Source: Nocardia inohanensis NBRC 100128 (GTDB lineage Bacteria > Actinomycetota > Actinomycetes > Mycobacteriales > Mycobacteriaceae). Taken from it: a stretch of 64,000 nt of DNA. Position numbers and translations under genes: made by a program. Positions 1 to 7,538 of this stretch are shown here, one piece after another. The number at the start of each line of letters is the position of its first letter. The stretch's first letter is position 1. The stretch is from contig NZ_BDBK01000017.1 in assembly GCF_001612945.1 (NCBI RefSeq), positions 248,001 to 312,000 on the forward strand, written 5' to 3'. The notes under the pieces were generated by a model. That model was not told the DNA's origin and searched no databases. It was given only the letters and a program-made list of their open reading frames with translations.

Positions 1-33
1 AGCGATGAATCCATCGGTCGGAAGGAGTATGCG

Positions 34-639
34 ATGACGGCGGCGGATTATGTCCCGGAGGGGGCGGACCTGGCCGAATTACGGCAGGCCGCGTGCGGAT
101 GCCATGGGTGCGAGTTGTATCGGCATGCCACGCAGACCGTTTTCGGGGAGGGGCCCGAGGACGCACGGCTGGTGCTGGTCGGGGAGCAGCCGGGGGATCG
201 GGAGGATGTGGCGGGGCATCCGTTCGTGGGGCCGTCGGGGCGGTTGCTGGATCGGGCGCTCGCGGATGCCGGTATCGAGCGGGACAGCGTGTACATCACC
301 AATGCGGTGAAGCACTTCAAGTTCAGCGAGCGGGGGAAACGGCGCATTCACCAGAAGCCGGGGCGGACCGAAATCGTCGCCTGCACACCGTGGTTGACGG
401 CCGAACTGGACGATATCCATCCGGAGGTGGTGGTCTGCCTGGGTGCGGTGGCCGCACAATCCCTGCTGGGCAAGGACTTCCGCATCACCCGTCAGCGCGG
501 GACGGTGCTGGAGCTGCCCGATTTCCGGGCCGTCGCGACCGTGCATCCCTCGGCGGTCCTGCGCGACCCCGATCGCGACGCGGCATACCGCGGGTTCGTG
601 GCCGATCTGCGCGTCGTGTCGGGGCTGCTGCGGGACTGA
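34..639 (+). CDS. udgX: UdgX-family uracil-DNA glycosylase
   Basis: This 201-aa protein is a uracil-DNA glycosylase of the UdgX type, which excises uracil and, unusually, becomes covalently bonded to the DNA abasic site. The sequence shows the family motif GEQPGDREDVAGHPFVGPSG at residues 50-69. The UdgX-specific R-loop KRRIH is at 102-106, and its His106 corresponds to the nucleophile of the mycobacterial enzyme. HPSAVLR lies near 171. Cys23, Cys26, Cys117 and Cys135 are placed as expected for the [4Fe-4S] cluster of family 4-like UDGs. The length is normal. An AAGGAG ribosome site lies about 8 nt before the ATG. Recognition is firm; activity is inferred from conserved residues. Confidence 0.95.
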   Translation: MTAADYVPEGADLAELRQAACGCHGCELYRHATQTVFGEGPEDARLVLVGEQPGDREDVAGHPFVGPSGRLLDRALADAGIERDSVYITNAVKHFKFSERGKRRIHQKPGRTEIVACTPWLTAELDDIHPEVVVCLGAVAAQSLLGKDFRITRQRGTVLELPDFRAVATVHPSAVLRDPDRDAAYRGFVADLRVVSGLLRD

Positions 640-672
640 CCGAGCCGCATCGAAAAGCCTGAGCGGGAACCG

Positions 673-966
673 CTAGGGAGCGGCGGGACCCTGCGGCCCG
701 ACGACGAAGGTCGCGTTGCCCGTCGCGTCCAGGCCGGTGTCGAGGATCTTGTCCTCGAAGAAGGCGGCCGATTCCGGGTCGAGGAAGATCCGCGCCCCCT
801 CGGCGGTGAACACATCGTCCTGCTCGGCCGGCCCGGTGGTGACCGCGAGCTGGAAGGTCTGGGCCTTGTCCTCGGTCGAGATTCGCAAGCCGCAATCGTC
901 CGGCACGCCTTCGCCGGAGGTGATGTCGCGGACCGCCTCGGCGGCGGTGGGAGTGAGCATCATCAT
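673..966 (-). CDS. HesB/IscA-like protein lacking the cysteine triad
   Basis: This is a small (97 aa) HesB/A-type iron-sulfur biogenesis fold protein, as seen in the pattern LTPTAAEAVRDI near the N-terminus and DPESAAFFEDKILD further on. Canonical A-type carriers have three conserved cysteines, one central and two in a C-terminal CxC. Here there is a single Cys (PDDCGLRI) and the C-terminus (VVGPQGPAAP) has none. It is therefore unlikely to carry a cluster in the usual way. I chose the first of three consecutive ATG codons, which follows GGAAGAGG about 9 nt upstream; a longer reading frame runs upstream but looks non-coding. Its role is unknown. Confidence 0.8.
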   Translation of the reverse strand: MMMLTPTAAEAVRDITSGEGVPDDCGLRISTEDKAQTFQLAVTTGPAEQDDVFTAEGARIFLDPESAAFFEDKILDTGLDATGNATFVVGPQGPAAP

Positions 967-1099
967 GAGTCTGGACCTCTTCCGCTGTCGGTGACACCGG
1001 CGCGACGCACCGGCCGTCACCCGAGTAGCCAGCGAAAGTGGCCTGAAACAAGGCAGGCGAATCCGGCACGTCAGCGCGCCGCGCCGCGGCGGCACGCGA

Positions 1100-1130
1100 A
1101 AGGCCCCGGCAGTCGAACCGCCGGGGCCTT
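1100..1130. terminator. Terminator hairpin after first tRNA-Lys
   Basis: An 11-bp perfect stem (AAGGCCCCGGC with its complement) closes a 9-nt loop. It lies just downstream of the minus-strand tRNA and is followed on that strand by TTTCG. It probably ends the tRNA transcript and may also act for the opposite strand. Confidence 0.7.
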
Positions 1131-1137
1131 CATACTG

Positions 1138-1210
<73 letters not shown>

Positions 1211-1255
1211 TGGGTGGTGCTTCGCGGGCGGCGGTGGGGCTGCCCGCGATGGACA

Positions 1256-1285
1256 AACGCCCCGGCGATGCTCTGCCGAGGCGTT
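1256..1285. terminator. Terminator hairpin after second tRNA-Lys
   Basis: An 11-bp stem with one mismatch (AACGCCCCGGC against GCCGAGGCGTT) lies just downstream of the second minus-strand tRNA-Lys and separates the two tRNA genes, so each probably has its own transcription unit. Confidence 0.55.
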
Positions 1286-1292
1286 CGTTTTG

Positions 1293-1365
<73 letters not shown>

Positions 1366-1693
1366 GTGATGCTTCGCCGGCCGCCGTATCGTCGGTCTGC
1401 GGTGCGGAAGAAAGATTAACAGGCGGGGACGAGGAAAGTGAAATCGGCTGGTTGGGGGGTGTTTTGCCGGGATGGACGGAATTCGTTGACGGTGTTAACG
1501 CGGGCGGGGGCGCGAGGGATGTAGGGGTGAGCCCTGCGGGGGCGGACGCTTGGTCGTTGGTCGGGGCTTGGTCCTGGCAGAATGTTCCGAGCGTGGTCTC
1601 GACCGATTCCGCAGGCGTGGCTGGTCGAGCAGGCGTGGTCGGGGCCGGGTCCCGGAGGCCGACTGCGCACCGAGACGTGAAGTGGGGTTGCAA
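1366..1693. other. Non-coding stretch before L,D-transpeptidase gene
   Basis: About 330 bp lie between the tRNA-Lys gene and the transpeptidase start. No convincing gene is seen. GCAGGCGTGG occurs twice, at 1611-1620 and 1629-1638, 18 nt apart, which could be a regulator site but is not a known motif. The region presumably holds the divergent promoters. Confidence 0.4.
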
Positions 1694-2908
1694 ATGATCG
1701 AAGGTCAGGGCCGGCGCCGGTCGAGGAAGTTGCTCGCGGCCGTGGCGGTGTTGTCCGTATCAATGCTGGCGGTGGCCGGTTGCTCGGGGGGATCGTCGAA
1801 GGATTCCTCCGCTGTCGCAATCGATTCCAATCCGCTCAGCGAATTGGTGAAGCCGAAGCTGGTGGCTCCGGTCAAGGATGGCCAGAAGGGCGTCTCGCCC
1901 GGCGATCCGCTGGTGTTGAAGGTGGAGGACGGCAAGCTCACCAATGTGACGCTGACCAATCCCGAGGGCAAGCCGGTGGCGGGGGAGCTCGCGCCGGACG
2001 GCCTGTCGTGGAAGTTGACCGAGCAGTTGGGGTTTGCGCGCACCTACAAGCTGGCGGTGGACGCCATCGGGCTGGGCGGCGCGGCGAACACCACTATGAG
2101 CTTCAGCACTATTTCGCCGAACAATCGCACCCACCCGTACCTGCTGCCGGGTGAGAACGAGACGGTCGGCATCGGTCAGCCGGTGGCCGTCCAGTTCGAC
2201 GAGGCGATTCCGGATCGCAAGGCGGCCCAGGCGGCCATCAAGATCACCACCACACCCGCGGTCGAGGGCGCGTTCTACTGGGTGAACAATCGCGAAGTCC
2301 GTTGGCGGCCCGAGCATTTCTGGGCCCCGGGCACCAAGGTCGATGTGGCCGTGGGCGTCTACGGCAAGGATCTGGGCAACGGCCTGGTCGGCGACAGCGA
2401 CATCCACTCCACCTTCACCATCGGCGACGCCACCGTCTTCACCGCCGACGACAACACCAAAATGGTGACCGTGGAGAAGAACGGCCAGGTCATCCGCACC
2501 ATGCCGACCTCGATGGGCAAGAACAACACCCCCACCGACAATGGCATCTACATCGTCAGCGACCGCTTCGACAAGATCGTCATGGACTCCTCGACCTACG
2601 GCGTCCCGGTGAACTCGCCCGACGGTTACAAGACCCCGATCGACTGGGCGACCCGAATCTCCTACTCCGGCATCTTCTTCCACTCCGCACCGTGGTCGGT
2701 CGGCGCACAGGGTTCGACCAATACCAGCCACGGCTGCCTGAACCTGAGCCCCGAGAACGCGCGCTGGGTGTACGAGAACGCCAAGCGCGGCGACATCACC
2801 ATCGTCAAGAACACGGTGGGCGGCACGCTCTCCGGCGTGGACGGGCTGGGTGACTGGAATATTCCGTGGGATCAGTGGAAGGCCGGCAACGCCGACGACA
2901 ACCGCTGA
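1694..2908 (+). CDS. L,D-transpeptidase lipoprotein (YkuD/Ig-like)
   Basis: This 404-aa lipoprotein is predicted to form 3-3 (meso-DAP to meso-DAP) peptidoglycan cross-links outside the membrane. A basic N-terminus and hydrophobic stretch end in the lipobox AVAGC (Cys30). Ig-like beta domains follow, as in mycobacterial LdtMt2, and then the YkuD catalytic domain. The catalytic motif is SHGCLNL with His346 and Cys348, preceded by an upstream His in the FFHSAPW segment. The C-terminus has the Trp-rich extension seen in LdtMt2-type enzymes. An ATG at 1694 is chosen over an in-frame upstream start because it places the signal peptide at the N-terminus. A strong terminator follows. Confidence 0.93.
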   Translation: MIEGQGRRRSRKLLAAVAVLSVSMLAVAGCSGGSSKDSSAVAIDSNPLSELVKPKLVAPVKDGQKGVSPGDPLVLKVEDGKLTNVTLTNPEGKPVAGELAPDGLSWKLTEQLGFARTYKLAVDAIGLGGAANTTMSFSTISPNNRTHPYLLPGENETVGIGQPVAVQFDEAIPDRKAAQAAIKITTTPAVEGAFYWVNNREVRWRPEHFWAPGTKVDVAVGVYGKDLGNGLVGDSDIHSTFTIGDATVFTADDNTKMVTVEKNGQVIRTMPTSMGKNNTPTDNGIYIVSDRFDKIVMDSSTYGVPVNSPDGYKTPIDWATRISYSGIFFHSAPWSVGAQGSTNTSHGCLNLSPENARWVYENAKRGDITIVKNTVGGTLSGVDGLGDWNIPWDQWKAGNADDNR

Positions 2909-2924
2909 TCGGTCTCGACCCGCA

Positions 2925-2957
2925 GAAAGGGCACCGGCGCAATGCCGGTGCCCTTTC
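2925..2957. terminator. Rho-independent-like terminator
   Basis: A 14-bp perfect stem (GAAAGGGCACCGGC and complement) with a 5-nt loop (GCAAT) lies 17 nt after the transpeptidase stop. It also faces the convergent minus-strand gene ending at 2998, so it can serve both. Confidence 0.85.
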
Positions 2958-2997
2958 TCATGCTCGAACGAGTCGGTCCCGCGAACTGCCGGGGAAG

Positions 2998-3384
2998 CTA
3001 TTTGGTGCCCGGGACGGCGTCGCCCGGTTTGACGTTCATGGTGTTGCAGCCGAAGGACGCCTCACCGGAGATCGGGTGCGCGCTGCCCAGCGCCACGCAC
3101 AGGTTCTTGAAGTCGCCGAAGATCATCTTGTCCAGATTGGGCAGGCCGAAGGAGCCGGTGCCGGTCGAACCGGTGGAGGCCAGCCCGCCCGAGCTGCCGG
3201 CGCTCTGCACCGAGCCGCCGCCCGCACTGCCGGTCACCGCGGTCATCACGTCCTCGTCCTTCTTGTCCTTGGTATCGGTGGAGGCGGCGGCATCGGTGAG
3301 CACGATCTCGGCGGATGCGGTGGCCGCCGTGGCGCTGAGGATGGCTGCGGTGGCCAGCAAAGTGGTTAGGGCGGAACGGTTCAC
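2998..3384 (-). CDS. Small secreted protein of unknown function
   Basis: This is a 128-aa predicted exported protein. A GTG start at 3384 gives a classical signal peptide (basic NRSA start, hydrophobic TTLLATAAILSATAATASA, AXA cleavage). A low-complexity Gly/Ser/Thr/Asp/Lys linker follows, then a conserved-looking C-terminal half with DKMIFGDFKNLCVALG and two cysteines that could form a disulfide. I do not recognise a characterised family; such two-Cys secreted proteins are common in Nocardia and Rhodococcus. The reading frame extends upstream but that part looks non-coding. Confidence 0.65.
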   Translation of the reverse strand: MNRSALTTLLATAAILSATAATASAEIVLTDAAASTDTKDKKDEDVMTAVTGSAGGGSVQSAGSSGGLASTGSTGTGSFGLPNLDKMIFGDFKNLCVALGSAHPISGEASFGCNTMNVKPGDAVPGTK

Positions 3385-3500
3385 AGTGAGCGACTTTCTA
3401 TTTCGAGCGCGTGTTCGGGGGCCCCGACACCCCCATGTCCCGAGCAGTCTACGAAGATCGAGTGGGCAGCGCCACAGAATCAGATACAGTGACGTTTCAG

Positions 3501-4148
3501 TCACATGTCGATGCGCGCCACGGCCCGCACCGGTGCTCCGTCCGCGCCCGGCAGATTGAGCGGGAACAGCGAAACCGTGATCGCATGTCCGGCGTCCTGG
3601 GCGGTCAGCAGTTCGTCCAGGCCGGTGAGGTTCTCGGCGATGACCGCGTGCGCGCCGCACAGGATGCGGTGCACCGGAATCTCGTGCGCGGGGGTGGGAT
3701 CCACGCTCAACGCATCGATGCCGATGGTGCGCACCCCGGATTCGACCAGGTAGGCGGCGGCCTCGGGGGTGAGGTACGGGTGGGCGAGATAGGTGACCGA
3801 ACCCCAATGCGCCGACCATCCCGTCGCGATGAGCACGATCAGCCCCGCGGCGACCCGCCCTTCGAAATACTCACGCCCGATCGCGGCCCGCTGCTCCAGC
3901 CCGCGCGCGTCGATCACCACGGCCGGCCCGGTGAACCGTTCCAGCGGCAGCGCTTCCAGACTGGGCAGCGCATCATCGATATGCATCGGCGCGTCCACGT
4001 GCGTCCCCGTCTGCGAACCCATATCCAGGTGCAGCACATTGACTCCGTCGGCGGCGACGGTCAGCGCGGGGGAGATACGCACCTCCGGATCGCCGGGGTA
4101 GACCGGCATCCCGGTGCGCAGCGGAACCGACAGGTCGATCAGGCGCAT
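3501..4148 (-). CDS. Cyclase-family metal hydrolase (kynurenine formamidase-like)
   Basis: This 215-aa protein belongs to the cyclase family (Pfam Cyclase), whose metal-dependent members include bacterial kynurenine formamidase and isatin hydrolase. The signature is SQTGTHVDAPMH (pattern HxGTHxDxPxH-like), with an early DLSVPLRTGMPVYPGDP segment. It starts 15 nt after the stop of the upstream lipoprotein beta-lactamase on the same strand, so the two are probably cotranscribed. No kynurenine pathway gene is nearby, so the substrate is unknown. The length is typical. Confidence 0.85.
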   Translation of the reverse strand: MRLIDLSVPLRTGMPVYPGDPEVRISPALTVAADGVNVLHLDMGSQTGTHVDAPMHIDDALPSLEALPLERFTGPAVVIDARGLEQRAAIGREYFEGRVAAGLIVLIATGWSAHWGSVTYLAHPYLTPEAAAYLVESGVRTIGIDALSVDPTPAHEIPVHRILCGAHAVIAENLTGLDELLTAQDAGHAITVSLFPLNLPGADGAPVRAVARIDM

Positions 4149-4163
4149 GCGCTCATCCTCGCA

Positions 4164-5063
4164 CTAACGGACGGCGTCCACCGCGATCGTCGCGGCGGCG
4201 GCGACCAAGGGATTGTCGGCCTGTGCGCCCGGCTCGGTCTTGGTGGTGAGCACCGCGATCACCAGCGGCGCGGAGACGCCGGCCGGCCAGGTGACGGCGA
4301 CGTCGTTGGCCACCCCGTAATCGCCGCTGCCGGTCTTGTCGCCGGTCTTCCAATCCGCCGGAATCCCGGCCCGGATGCGCGGGCCGCCGGTCTTGTTGTC
4401 GAGCAGCCACGCGGTGAGCTGCTGCCGCTCCGGCTCGGCCAGCCCGTCGCCGACCACCAGCAGCCGGTAATCGGCGGCCAGGGCGGCGGGTGTGGTGGTG
4501 TCGCGTTCGTCACCCGGAATATTGCTGTTCAGCAAGGGTTCCCAGCGATCCAGCCGGGTGACCTGATCGCCGATGCTGCGCAGGAACGCGGTGAGCGCCT
4601 CGGGACCGCCGAGCAGTTTCAGCAATTGATTGCCCGCGGTGTTGTCGCTGCGGGTGATGGCGGCATCGCAGAGTTCCCGCACGGTCATGCCGGTGGCGAC
4701 CCGGGTTTCGGCGATCGGTGAATTCGTCACCACCTCGTCCTGGGTGAAGCGCACGAGCTGATCGAAGTACCCGGTGCCGAGCGGGTGGGCGCGCAGCAGC
4801 GCCGCGCAGGCCAGCGGTTTGAAGGTCGAGCCCATGCCGAACCGCTCGTCGCCGCGATAGGCGTAGCTGCGCCCGGTGCCGGTATCGATGCCGGCCAGGC
4901 CCACCCGCGCGGTGTGTTCCTGCTCCAGGGTGCGGAGCCGATCGCCCTGCTCGTCGGCCGATACCGACTGTGCCGCAGCATCTTTCGGGGAGCTCTCACA
5001 ACCGGCCGTCGCCGGGAGCAGCAGGGCCAGCGCCAGCAGGGCTCGGGCACGAAGGGTCGACAT
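4164..5063 (-). CDS. bla: Class A beta-lactamase, lipoprotein
   Basis: This 299-aa Ambler class A serine beta-lactamase hydrolyses beta-lactams in the cell envelope. The lipobox ends at Cys22 (PATAGC). Catalytic motifs are complete: STFK at 79-82 (nucleophile Ser79), SDN at 139-141, EPLLN at 175-179 (general base Glu) and KTG at 243-245. The layout matches the Nocardia enzymes AST-1 and FAR-1. The residue before the nucleophile is Gly (GMGSTFK). The ATG at 5063 is chosen because GAGG lies about 8 nt upstream; an in-frame start at 5132 is possible. A second serine hydrolase gene is divergent, 203 bp away, and no BlaI/BlaR or AmpR gene is adjacent. Confidence 0.93.
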   Translation of the reverse strand: MSTLRARALLALALLLPATAGCESSPKDAAAQSVSADEQGDRLRTLEQEHTARVGLAGIDTGTGRSYAYRGDERFGMGSTFKPLACAALLRAHPLGTGYFDQLVRFTQDEVVTNSPIAETRVATGMTVRELCDAAITRSDNTAGNQLLKLLGGPEALTAFLRSIGDQVTRLDRWEPLLNSNIPGDERDTTTPAALAADYRLLVVGDGLAEPERQQLTAWLLDNKTGGPRIRAGIPADWKTGDKTGSGDYGVANDVAVTWPAGVSAPLVIAVLTTKTEPGAQADNPLVAAAATIAVDAVR

Positions 5064-5266
5064 GGACTGCCTCGCAATCATTTCGGGAGCGGAAGAATCG
5101 GCGGTCGCCCTCGCGCTCCGCCGTGTCTCCACGACATCACGGGTGGAGCGCTGCTGTCCAAGACCAAGATCGTCCGAAACCGATATCGAAAGCCTTATCG
5201 TCGCAGCGTATCGACGCGTGCGGCCGCGAATTCGGAATCCCGCGCCGGACCGGGAATGCTGGCCGG

Positions 5267-6205
5267 GTGGACGAGATCTTCGGGAAGGCCGGGGCGCGCG
5301 GCTGGGTGCACGCCCGCTGCTTCGACTGCGACGCCGAGTTCGGCGCGGGCGCCGACGAGCCCGTGGTGCTGGCTTCGGTGGTCAAAGTGCCGCTGGTGCT
5401 GGAGTTCGCCCGCCAGGTGATGGCGGGGCAGCTGGACTCGGCCGACCGGGTGCGGGTGCGGGCCTCCGACCGGCTCGGCGGGATCGGCACCGCGGGCTGC
5501 CTGGACGATGTCGAGCTCAGCCTGCGGGACGCGGCGTTCTTCACGCTGTCGCTGAGCGACAACACCGCCGCCGACCTGCTGTTCGACCGGGTCGGCGTGG
5601 ACAATGTGCGGTCCCTGCTGCGCGAACTCGGACTCACCGCCACCCGGGTCGCCGGAGCGCAGCGCTATATCTGGCAGACCATGGCCGAGGACATCGGGGC
5701 GCGCGACGCCGACGAATTCGCGCGGCGTTTCCCGGCTTTGAGCGCGGACGAGATATTCGGCACCCGGGCGCTGGACCCGCTGCGCACCACCGCGAGTACC
5801 GCGCGCGAGATGACCCGGCTGCTGACCCTGATCGGGACCGATGCCGCCGCCCCGCCGGAAGCCTGCCGCTGGGTGCGGGATCTGATGCGCCAGCAGGTCG
5901 CCGGGCAGCGCCTGCCGTCGGCGTTCGGGTCCGAGATCCGGCTCTGGTCCAAGACCGGGACACTGCCCGGCATCCGCAACGAGATCGGCGTGGTCGAGTA
6001 TCCGGACGGAAATCGTTACGCCGTAGCGGTTTTCACTCGGAGCGGGGATCTGTCGCCCCGGCAGCCGGAGCTGGATCGGCTGATCGGGGTGGCGGCGCGG
6101 CAAGCGGTCGAATGCCTCGATCATCATCCCCATACACGACATCCCACGGCCGTCGCGGCGCCTCCCGCACCGGCGCCGGGCGGGATGCCCCATCGCCCTG
6201 AATGA
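5267..6205 (+). CDS. Beta-lactamase-fold serine hydrolase
   Basis: This 312-aa predicted cytoplasmic protein (no signal peptide with this start) has the penicillin-recognising triad: SVVK at 37-40, SDN at 97-99 and KTG at 229-231. It lacks a clear ExxLN omega-loop, so the deacylating Glu of true class A enzymes is not evident. It may be an esterase, peptidase or poor beta-lactamase. A GTG at 5267 is chosen because upstream residues look like non-coding sequence antisense to the bla promoter. The C-terminal Pro/His-rich tail overlaps the 3' end of the convergent LysR gene by 173 bp. Confidence 0.8.
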   Translation: MDEIFGKAGARGWVHARCFDCDAEFGAGADEPVVLASVVKVPLVLEFARQVMAGQLDSADRVRVRASDRLGGIGTAGCLDDVELSLRDAAFFTLSLSDNTAADLLFDRVGVDNVRSLLRELGLTATRVAGAQRYIWQTMAEDIGARDADEFARRFPALSADEIFGTRALDPLRTTASTAREMTRLLTLIGTDAAAPPEACRWVRDLMRQQVAGQRLPSAFGSEIRLWSKTGTLPGIRNEIGVVEYPDGNRYAVAVFTRSGDLSPRQPELDRLIGVAARQAVECLDHHPHTRHPTAVAAPPAPAPGGMPHRPE

Positions 6206-7070
6206 TTCCCGCGATCACCGCTGCGAGTTCGCGGACCAGTGGATGCGGTGCGGCGGCGGGCCAGGTGAGGGCGAGCCGGCGGGTGAGCGTGCCCGGCGGC
6301 AGCGGACGCCACACCACCCGCGGTTCCTTCTGCGCCACCATGCCCTGGTCGAAGGCCACGCCGCGGCCGGAGAGCACCATGCCGAGCACGAATTCGGGAT
6401 TGCGGGCGTGATGGACGGCGGTGGGCCGGAAGCCCTGCTCCCAGCAGCTGCGCAGGGTGGTGTCGTAGAGGCCGGGGGCGGCGGCGCGCGGGAAGATGAT
6501 CAGTCCGTGGCCGCTCAGATCGGCCAGGGTGAGGGTGGCGCGGGCAGCCAGTGGGGAATCGCGGGGCAGCACCACGCCGAGCGGAGTCTCCACGGCCGGC
6601 CCTGATTCCAACCCGATCACATCGACCGGGAATTGCAGCAGTCCCGCGTCGAGTTCGCGGTCGGCGAGCAATCGCAACTGTTCGGCGGTGGTCAGTTCGT
6701 GCAGTTCGACCCGCACGTCCCGGGATTCGACGGCGACCAGGATATCGGCGAGCACCCGGCCGGCCAGCTCCGGCGGCACCCCGATGCGCAGCGCGTCCAT
6801 CTCGCCCCGATGTGCCTTGCCGACAAGGGATTTCGTGCGCTCCCAGCGGGCCAGTAGATCGCGGGATTCGGCGAGCAGCAGCTGTCCGGCCTCGGTCAGC
6901 TCGACCCGCCTGCTGTCCCGGTCGAGCAGGCGCGCGCCGAGGTCCTGTTCGAGTTTGCGGATGCGCTGGCTCAGCGCGGGTTGCGCGATGTGGAGCCGGT
7001 CGGCGGCGCGGCCGAAATGCAGTTCCTCGGCGACGGCGATGAAGTAGCGCAGCTGACGTAACGGATCCAC
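6033..7070 (-). CDS. LysR-family transcriptional regulator
   Basis: This 345-aa LysR-type regulator has an N-terminal winged helix-turn-helix (residues 1-60, with FGRAADRLHIAQPALSQRI) and an effector-binding domain (about 90-290). The last 50 residues are a Pro/Arg-rich extension that overlaps the convergent serine hydrolase gene and may not be under selection as protein. It lies 60 bp downstream of a DoxX-family gene on the same strand, which suggests cotranscription. Targets are unknown; the usual divergent partner is absent. Confidence 0.9.
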   Translation of the reverse strand: MDPLRQLRYFIAVAEELHFGRAADRLHIAQPALSQRIRKLEQDLGARLLDRDSRRVELTEAGQLLLAESRDLLARWERTKSLVGKAHRGEMDALRIGVPPELAGRVLADILVAVESRDVRVELHELTTAEQLRLLADRELDAGLLQFPVDVIGLESGPAVETPLGVVLPRDSPLAARATLTLADLSGHGLIIFPRAAAPGLYDTTLRSCWEQGFRPTAVHHARNPEFVLGMVLSGRGVAFDQGMVAQKEPRVVWRPLPPGTLTRRLALTWPAAAPHPLVRELAAVIAGIIQGDGASRPAPVREAPRRPWDVVYGDDDRGIRPLAAPPPRSADPAPAAGATDPRSE

Positions 7071-7130
7071 CCTGCGACGATAGCGTTTTCGCTATGGCCG
7101 CAGGGTGGATGGTGGGGCGCGGTCGGCAGA

Positions 7131-7478
7131 TCACCGAGCCAGCTGCAAGGCCAGCGCGGCCGCGGCGGGGATCAGGTACAGCATCGGGAAGATCGAGGTG
7201 CCGTACGACTTGGCCTTGATGGTGGTGAGCACCGCGCCGGCGAAGTACAGGATCAGCCCGATCGCGGCCGCCACCCCGATGGCCGGGATGAAGAACCCGA
7301 CCACCAGGCCCAGCGCGCCCGCCGCCTTGGCCGCCGCCAGCGGAGTCCACCAGGTCTGCGGCACCCCGTACTGCACCAGCGGTTCCACCACGAAGTCCTT
7401 GCGGGTGGCGAGCGAGAAGCCCGAGAAGCCGATCCAGAGCGCGGCGACGACGGCGACGATGTGGTAAGCGGTGTTCAT
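7131..7478 (-). CDS. DoxX-like membrane protein
   Basis: This 115-aa integral membrane protein of the DoxX-like family has four predicted transmembrane helices (AYHIVAVVAALWIGFSGF near the start; later segments AAGALGLVVGFFIPAIGVA and IFPMLYLIPAAAALAL). Such proteins are linked to redox or membrane stress but most are uncharacterised. The ATG at 7478 follows GGAAGGA about 12 nt upstream; a longer in-frame start adds ten unlikely residues. It sits upstream of the LysR gene in a probable two-gene unit. Confidence 0.8.
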   Translation of the reverse strand: MNTAYHIVAVVAALWIGFSGFSLATRKDFVVEPLVQYGVPQTWWTPLAAAKAAGALGLVVGFFIPAIGVAAAIGLILYFAGAVLTTIKAKSYGTSIFPMLYLIPAAAALALQLAR

Positions 7479-7538
7479 TGAAATCACGGTCCTTCCAAGC
7501 GGTTCCACCGTGGTTGGTGGTTCGCCTGGATGACGACG

